DNA of 64,000 bases from Solea solea (taxonomy: Eukaryota > Chordata > Actinopteri > Pleuronectiformes > Soleidae), in contig NC_081150.1 in assembly GCF_958295425.1 (NCBI RefSeq), forward strand, positions 1,816,001 through 1,880,000, read 5' to 3'. Positions 58,273 through 64,000 of the stretch are shown piece by piece. Each line of letters begins with the position of its first letter. Position 1 is the first letter of the stretch. The position numbers and the translations under genes are program-made. The notes under the pieces were generated by a model. It searched no databases. It was not told where the DNA came from and saw nothing but the letters and a program-made list of their open reading frames with translations.

Positions 58273-58651
58273 CCAACCATCAGCAGACTACATAATAAGA
58301 GAAGCCACAGACCCATTTTGACAAAATCACTGCTGTATATTATGAAATAACCACTTTTCTTCACACAGCGAGTGGAGGAACAATTCATTTGCAACACTAC
58401 GGGCATGTCACGTTCAGAAAAACACACATTTAGGGTGTTAGTTCCCTGTATATTACAATAACTTTGAATGGAACATGTTTGGTCTGTTTTTGAAGTTTCT
58501 CTTCCTCTAGTCTGTCCCACTCACAACACGCTGTGAAAGTGACCTGAGCGAGACCTTCCTTGTTAAATGACATATACTTATACAGTATATAAGACTCTGT
58601 TCCCACAGAAAAGCCCACTAACACTCACTAACATCTGGCTTCTGTCTGCAG
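55436..58651 (+). other. start of putative bach2 first intron; repeats only
   Basis: CT run 55459-55482, TA run 55667-55701, AGC/ATC/GTG triplets 55758-55818, GT 55941-55968, ATT 56396-56415, CA/CG 56612-56645, GCA 57160-57186, CA 57246-57278, GAT 57313-57326, CA 58231-58271. No coding exon is seen. Confidence 0.5.
57358..57560 (+). mobile_element. MITE of the 'ctgcaacaattactcaattaat' type
   Basis: cagctgcaacaattactcaa, ttaataattaactggtttga, tttctttgcgtcatataaaa and tttcttgaccaaaaaagaaa follow the order of the 37931-38173 family. Confidence 0.55.
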
Positions 58652-58728
58652 TGGGAACAGATACTATACTGGCATTCAAATGACTCAGCGATAGACGCAG
58701 GTTTTTATTGACTCCAGTCGGCAGCAAG
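58652..58728 (+). other. possible second leader exon of bach2
   Basis: A 77-bp segment bounded by a good acceptor (cttctgtctgcag) and donor (aaggtaaat). It holds a TGACTCAGC site at 58681-58689. No long open frame; it fits a leader exon only by splice-site quality and position. Confidence 0.3.
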
Positions 58729-59284
58729 GTAAATGATTTCCACACCCACTACTTCATTTTTGGCAGTCGAGTCGTGGAGTCTGCACTTTTCTCCCCACTG
58801 TCACATCACGATGTGCATTTTGATGTTCACTCTGCATTGAAACTGCGGACGCGGTGCAGTGTCTGACAGAAGGACTGAAGTGTAACGGTGGCACTTTGTC
58901 GTCTTGTGCGTCACATGTTGGTTGTTTACAGTGTAATAATCCAAATCAGATCACTGTAATTGTTTGATAGAGAAATAAGGCAGCCCATTTCCATGTGGAA
59001 GGAAATGATGTAAATTAACTCTCACTCTTTAGGTGAGAAAATGTGTTTTGTTCTGTGTCACATCTTCAGGATTTAGATTTGTGTGTGTGTGTGTGTGTGT
59101 AAATGATAGTTAAGATGCAAAAAAAGAAGATGATTTTTTCAACCATATCATGAAGTTCTTATCACCTGAGGAGACAAACTCCTCTACAAGCAATGGGAAA
59201 GGAGAACATTGCACATTTGTAAGGTTAAAAAACTGCATATATCCATTCCCACATCTGCTAATGTCTATTTCCCTTTTGACGCCA

Positions 59285-59600
59285 CGTTCTATTGAAGAAC
59301 CTAGAGATTGAGGCCATTAACTCCTCAGAAAAAATGGGACCTGATGTTAGAAATCAAGTGAGAAGAAATCACACAGGACAACAGGAAACATCATGTGATG
59401 TCCACTCTGACCCGTCCGTCATGCTCTGTAGCTGTGGAGTCCCCGTCAAGCTAATTGAAAAGCTAATTAAAAAAGAGCAGGCAGCTCACGCACACTTTTG
59501 TGGTTAATGATTTATGAAATGGCAGTTTGAGTGGGACGTGACTGAGCGATCTCTCGCTGCGAGACAATCCCATAACTGCATCAGTTATTTATATTTTTTA
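59285..59600. other. candidate conserved non-coding block
   Basis: Repeat-free with caagctaattgaaaagctaa, ttaaaaaagagcaggcagct and gtggttaatgatttatgaaa, inside the putative bach2 first intron. Enhancer-type texture. Confidence 0.3.
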
Positions 59601-59783
59601 TGAGGCACAGAAGCCGATCGTCTTCTCTTTCTAAATGAACAAAAAAAAAGCTGCACATCTCCCATCTCTCACATGGATTTGATTCCCCTCTCTGCATCAT
59701 TAAAGGATCGTTTGCATCACGGAGGATATTTGAGTAAACCGCTCCAGCTCAGCTTAACATCTCAAGTCAGTGCCTTGGCGAGG

Positions 59784-59870
59784 AAGAAAGAGAGAGAGCG
59801 ACAGACAGACAGACAGAGAGAGAGAGACAGAGAGAGAGAGAGAGACAGACAGAGAGAGAGAGAGAAAAAA
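59784..59870 (+). repeat. (GA)n / (CAGA)n purine repeat
   Basis: gagagagcgacagacagaca and following GA blocks. Confidence 0.95.
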
Positions 59871-60147
59871 CATGTTCCCATAGCTCTCCCACGTCAGCAC
59901 AAAGGCATGTTTGACTGGGCTGCTGCCAGTGTGAGGCGTACATGGAACAGCACTGCTGGGAGAAATCTAAGATCCCGCACTTTACACCAAGGGCTATTGT
60001 TCCCACCCCCCACCCTGCCGTCCGCCTCCTTCATCATGTCATGGCTCTTCATTCTTCTCCTCCCGTTGTTCACGGCAGTGATGTGCACTGGTGTATTTTC
60101 ACCAGCTCACCATGTGAAATCAGATTGTATTAAACCGCCGCTCTCTC

Positions 60148-60180
60148 TGTGTGTGTGTGTGTGTGTTTGCTGCTCAACAC

Positions 60181-60214
<34 letters not shown>

Positions 60215-60296
60215 GCCAAGAAGCTATCAAATCCAAACCACCACAGGCAGTTTTCTAATCGCTCTGCTTTTGTTTGGCGTTTTCTTTACGTTCATG

Positions 60297-60372
<76 letters not shown>
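60148..60372. repeat. GT, CA and long (GT)35 microsatellites
   Basis: GT 60150-60167, CA 60184-60211 and an uninterrupted GT run 60302-60371. The first and second are mutually complementary and close together. Confidence 0.95.
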
Positions 60373-61019
60373 GATGAGCACATAAATCAGCGCGATGGCG
60401 GCGTCAGACCTGAGCGTCACTGACTCGTCCCATCACGGCCTCCAGCTTACCCTTCTGAACTCTGTGAAGTTAACACGTGAAGTAACGCCGTCCCGCAGCC
60501 ACGCACCCGTTTTTATAACCGTGCGAAAACATATGCACATATGTTCCTAATAGTCTGGGAAATAAAACCCTGGATCTAGAGCGGATGGAGGAGGGAAGAA
60601 GAATGAGGTGTTTGTGAAGTGGCTGTTCAGTGAATGAAGAGCGCATGTGTTTGTGTTGGAGCACGGCTGCCACTACTACGACTGGAGAGAACTGTGGAGG
60701 TCCATGTATCAGCTAACCAGCCTGCGTCTCGATCTCATTTCAGACTCAGAGTTTGAGTCTGGAAAGAGTGAAGTCACCGCTCACTTCTGAGAGGCGTGAC
60801 CATCAGACGGAGATGAAGTGGCCCCTGGATAGACTGACAACCAATCACACAAATGATCTGGATGACGTGTTTACAGCCACGGAAAACAAATGTGCTTGTT
60901 GTCGTCTTGTACGAGCAATCGAGTTATTATAGCAATGGAGTTATTGCTCCGCAGAGCAAGTTGCCTAAACAGAGAAAGCTGCTAGATGTTGCCTCTCAGC
61001 ACCCGTTTGTGATTGGTTC

Positions 61020-61170
61020 GCTTTTGTAGGAGATTCCGAAGTTGGCCGAAATGGCACCCTCGCCGTAACCGCTGGCAGACTATGCTGGGTTCACCCAGGC
61101 GGTCATCGAGCAGGACACACCGCTGAGCCTGGCTCTGCTGCTGTCTGACTGAAGCTACATTGAACTCCCT
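61020..61170 (+). other. GC-richer, coding-like segment with stops (unidentified)
   Basis: One frame reads LADYAGFTQAVIEQDTPLSL and ALLLSD and is bounded by stops on both sides. No family recognised. It may be a transposon open-reading-frame scrap or a processed pseudogene fragment. Confidence 0.2.
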
Positions 61171-61224
61171 TTGTCCTGTTGTCAAACAGGTCACTCTGAC
61201 AGTGTTTGGATGAGAACTGCAGGC

Positions 61225-61690
61225 CTTTTAGGTCAGATACCGATGCCGATATCACAACCTTGAGTATCTACCATTACCGATACTAAGAGTCCGATATGCG
61301 CATGCCAGTGTAAACAGGAAGTTGAGTTTTACTGAACAGAAACAACAATAATGAAAGTAGACCAAGGATTTTTTTACGAGACCAATGACGAGATGAAACA
61401 GAAACTGAAATGACACATTGGAATAGAGCGATTGCCAATTCATGGCTGATAAGAACCGATCAGAAAGTGAAAGTGAATACCATGGTTTCCAATGGCGACG
61501 ATGGTTTTTGCCTGCGTTTGTTTTCAGACTTTGTTTGTTGGCTCTAAAGTTCCAGGGCAGTGTGAACGACAGGTGTATCTGGAGGGGAACTGATGCATTT
61601 GTAAATGCAAATATAGTGTGGATGAAGCCTCGTGCTGTAGAAATGCTTATTAACTCCAGCTTTACCATGAAACAGTTTTGTTGACTTTGA
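61225..61690. repeat. possible 'gataccgatgccgatatc' repeat
   Basis: gtcagataccgatgccgata and ctaccattaccgatactaag resemble the 'taccgatatcggtatcgg' ends of fish MITEs. The far end is not found. Confidence 0.35.
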
Positions 61691-62218
61691 AAGAAATGCA
61701 AAATGATAAAAAATAAATAAATAATGTATTTAATAATTGCTCCTCATACTTTTTCTCCTAATATTTCACGTATCATAACTTGTTGGTGTTGTTTTCAAAT
61801 TTAAATTAAAAAGTTTGGACTTGGCCAGATTTCTATTCAGATTTAATGGTTTAATGTCTTTTTAAAACTTGATTCTCCAAATGAAGAAGTTAAATTAGAA
61901 AAAGAAAAACTGAACATGGTTGTTTATTAGAGTTTATAACTTTTTTCTGTTAATTATGTTCATTTCATCCTGACTTCACTTGTGTTGTTTTTAAAATGAT
62001 TTAATTTAATAATGAATTCACTTTTCCCTGAGATTTGACACATGATTGAAATTCTATATTTTTACAAAGATGATTATATGACATTACTGACTAAAGCCAA
62101 TTGTCATTCATTTGAAAAAATCCCACTTGACTTCTGAGAAAAGAGTTGATTTTATTATATATAATTACATTTCCTCATTCTCATGCAGCCTTAACTGCCC
62201 TGTGTCAGTTATTGTGTT

Positions 62219-62440
62219 GGGGGGGGGGGGGGGGGGGGGACAAAAGCCCCTGGGACACAGATCTTGATGATACGAGACTTTTGCATGTGTTTCTGTTGTT
62301 TCTGTGATCACTGCCTCCACACATAAGTCCTTTGTTAAATCCTTTGCATGTGAATTCCACTGACTTATGAGTGCGAGAGTGTGAATGACATGGGAACTCT
62401 ACAGCCCCCCCCCCCCCCCCCCCCCCCACACACACACACA
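62219..62440. repeat. poly-G (21) and poly-C (23) inverted pair, then CA
   Basis: G run 62219-62239 and C run 62405-62427 about 165 bp apart, followed by a CA tract. Confidence 0.95.
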
Positions 62441-63260
62441 TCAAGTGCTTTTGCTGCGTTTAGATATTCACCTCGGTAACAGTAATGGACGCCATTATCA
62501 CGGCACATAAATCGCTCCTGTTCCACCATATATTCATGTTGGATTTCCTTAGGGTTGCTGAGCGTGTTTCTTAGTAAACACTGTTGTCTGTGTTGTCCCC
62601 AGAGCCCTCTCCCCCCTCCCTCCCCTCCCTCCCCCCCTCGCTGCTGCCACCAGAGGAACAATAATGCATACCATTTCAAATCAGCACAGCAAGGCGGTGC
62701 AACCAGTGTGTCTAGATTTAGGTGGAGGAGGTTAATGTCGCAGCAGCACTCATTTAAAATCTCCCGTCATGTCAAACAGTTTGTCTGCATGTGCTGAGTC
62801 ACACTGACCAGCTATAGAGCTATTAACCAGGAAGGCCTCAGTGAGATACATACAAAAGTTACTGATAACAGAAACATGAACAGTTACCTAAGATATTATT
62901 TTAAAATATCTATAAAAGAATCGTCCAAAAATAATTTGCATTGCCGTCATTTGTGCTATCGTAAAAAATTCCAACAGTTTCTGAAAGCTGAGAAGTTGCA
63001 CATCGAAGTCAACATGTGGTTATTACGGTAAATTCAGCTTCTCAGTATAAATGTGTTTTATACTGTTATAATTTCAAATTTTACGACAGTGTTTTTCTAA
63101 ACTAAACTTTTTCTTCATTTTAAATAGTTACTGCACTATTTTAACATGTAGTAAATTGTAAATAAATTGTAAAATATTGAAAGTTATTCTGGAAAAATGG
63201 GCAAAAGCCCTTGTTATGGTTACAATAAGTAAAAAGATTTTTTCTAACATGATGGAACAG
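62440..63260. other. putative bach2 intron, nothing recognised
   Basis: Includes a CCT-rich tract (62603-62640); the rest is AT-rich. Confidence 0.4.
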
Positions 63261-63301
63261 ATCAGCTTCAATCCTCAATATGTATAAGATGCAAAGTTGT
63301 G

Positions 63302-63514
63302 GCACCAAAGTCCAAAGAGAAAATGTGTTATTTTAAATGTCGACACAGGTGTTTTGGCTCCACTGCTGTGTCGTTCTGTTACTTTGGTGTTTGAAATCCT
63401 TTGTTAGGATTCACCCAAGTGACACAACATGACCTAATAAGGCAGTCGTAGACCAGCAACTCCCATGTGTCCAAAAGCTAAAAATACAGATGTTCTGTAT
63501 GGACTTTGGTGCAG
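63302..63514. repeat. palindromic 'caccaaagtccat' repeat, copy D
   Basis: Left arm gcaccaaagtccaaagagaa and right arm ttctgtatggactttggtgc. The interior ttcacccaagtgacacaaca matches copy B's ttcaccaaagtgacacaatc. Confidence 0.65.
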
Positions 63515-63788
63515 AGGAGAAGGATTTATGTTTTCCATTTGAAAAGAAAAATATTATTAAGCTGCAAAAATGGAAATGTAAAGTACGTTTTTATTTAAAC
63601 TCCAGAGCAGCTAAAGAACCATTTAGTATTTGAAACTGTATCAGTCGTACATTTGACTCACTGACGGTGTAATGACCTTCTTTCAATCATAACAGGAATA
63701 ATTAAAAGGCATAGAAGGGGAATCAGCTAATTAATAACACACACAGACTCACACACATGAATTGTCCTCATTAATAGGTGAAACCAGT

Positions 63789-63790
<2 letters not shown>

Positions 63791-63826
<36 letters not shown>

Positions 63827-63928
63827 AAGAAGAATACTGTTCTGTTTGTCTGAAGTCTGAGGTCATATCCTCATATGTGACACCCCTTTGTTCTGTCCAC
63901 TCACATTGTAACACACACACACACACAG
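63791..63928 (+). repeat. two (CA)n microsatellites
   Basis: CA 63791-63820 and 63911-63928. Confidence 0.95.
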
Positions 63929-64000
63929 TGCACTTTGAATATGACATCACAAATGACCGTGTGCTGCTCTGGAGTGTAAAACAACAGTGTAGTCCAGGTT

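Noticed and set aside
59673..60374. 233-residue open frame, the longest in the window
   Set aside because: Built from GA, CA and GT repeats joined by unrelated sequence; no domain, no splice context.
55436..64000. bach2 coding exons
   Set aside because: No BTB or bZIP coding sequence could be found on either strand; they must lie beyond the window if the assignment is right.

Overview
The window is vertebrate nuclear DNA, almost certainly from a ray-finned (teleost) fish. Its one protein-coding gene is split into 17 short coding exons with GT-AG (one GC-AG) introns. The intergenic and intronic DNA is full of CA/GT microsatellites, small inverted-repeat DNA transposons and tRNA-derived SINE fragments of the kind seen in fish. 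Nothing bacterial, plasmid-borne or viral was found. The species cannot be named from this sequence.

Layout, left to right. Positions 1-9,780 hold no gene: a BED-finger hAT transposon remnant (about 700-960), decayed MITE/SINE/LINE pieces, and two non-repetitive blocks that look like candidate regulatory elements (about 6.76-7.01 kb and 8.77-9.01 kb). Positions 9,780-10,419 are the promoter and 5' leader of map3k7. Positions 10,420-31,267 on the plus strand are the complete coding span of map3k7 (TAK1, TGF-beta-activated kinase 1). I could place all 17 exons; they join in frame to 1,812 nt, or 603 residues plus stop. The 3' UTR runs to a poly(A) signal at 32,691.

Positions 32.7-54.7 kb are a gene-free interval rich in microsatellites, MITEs and SINE fragments. 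It contains a few non-repetitive blocks and two clusters of TGA(G/C)TCA sites. At 54.78-55.44 kb lies a CpG-rich, GC-box and CRE-bearing promoter, followed by an apparent non-coding first exon with a strong splice donor at 55,436, reading on the plus strand. In tetrapods bach2 lies downstream of map3k7 in tandem, so this is most simply the bach2 promoter. The rest of the window would then be its long first intron, perhaps with a second leader exon at 58,652-58,728. No bach2 coding sequence is present, so this is a synteny inference.

The points most worth checking are these: a GC-AG intron in the kinase domain with a competing in-frame splice pair 4 nt away; two 3' splice sites whose pyrimidine tracts are (TG)n repeats; inverted copies of one MITE flanking exons 3-4, a layout that can favour circular RNA; conservation of the 81-nt cassette exon 12 and of the frameshifting exon 16; and a palindromic repeat family scattered downstream of the gene.
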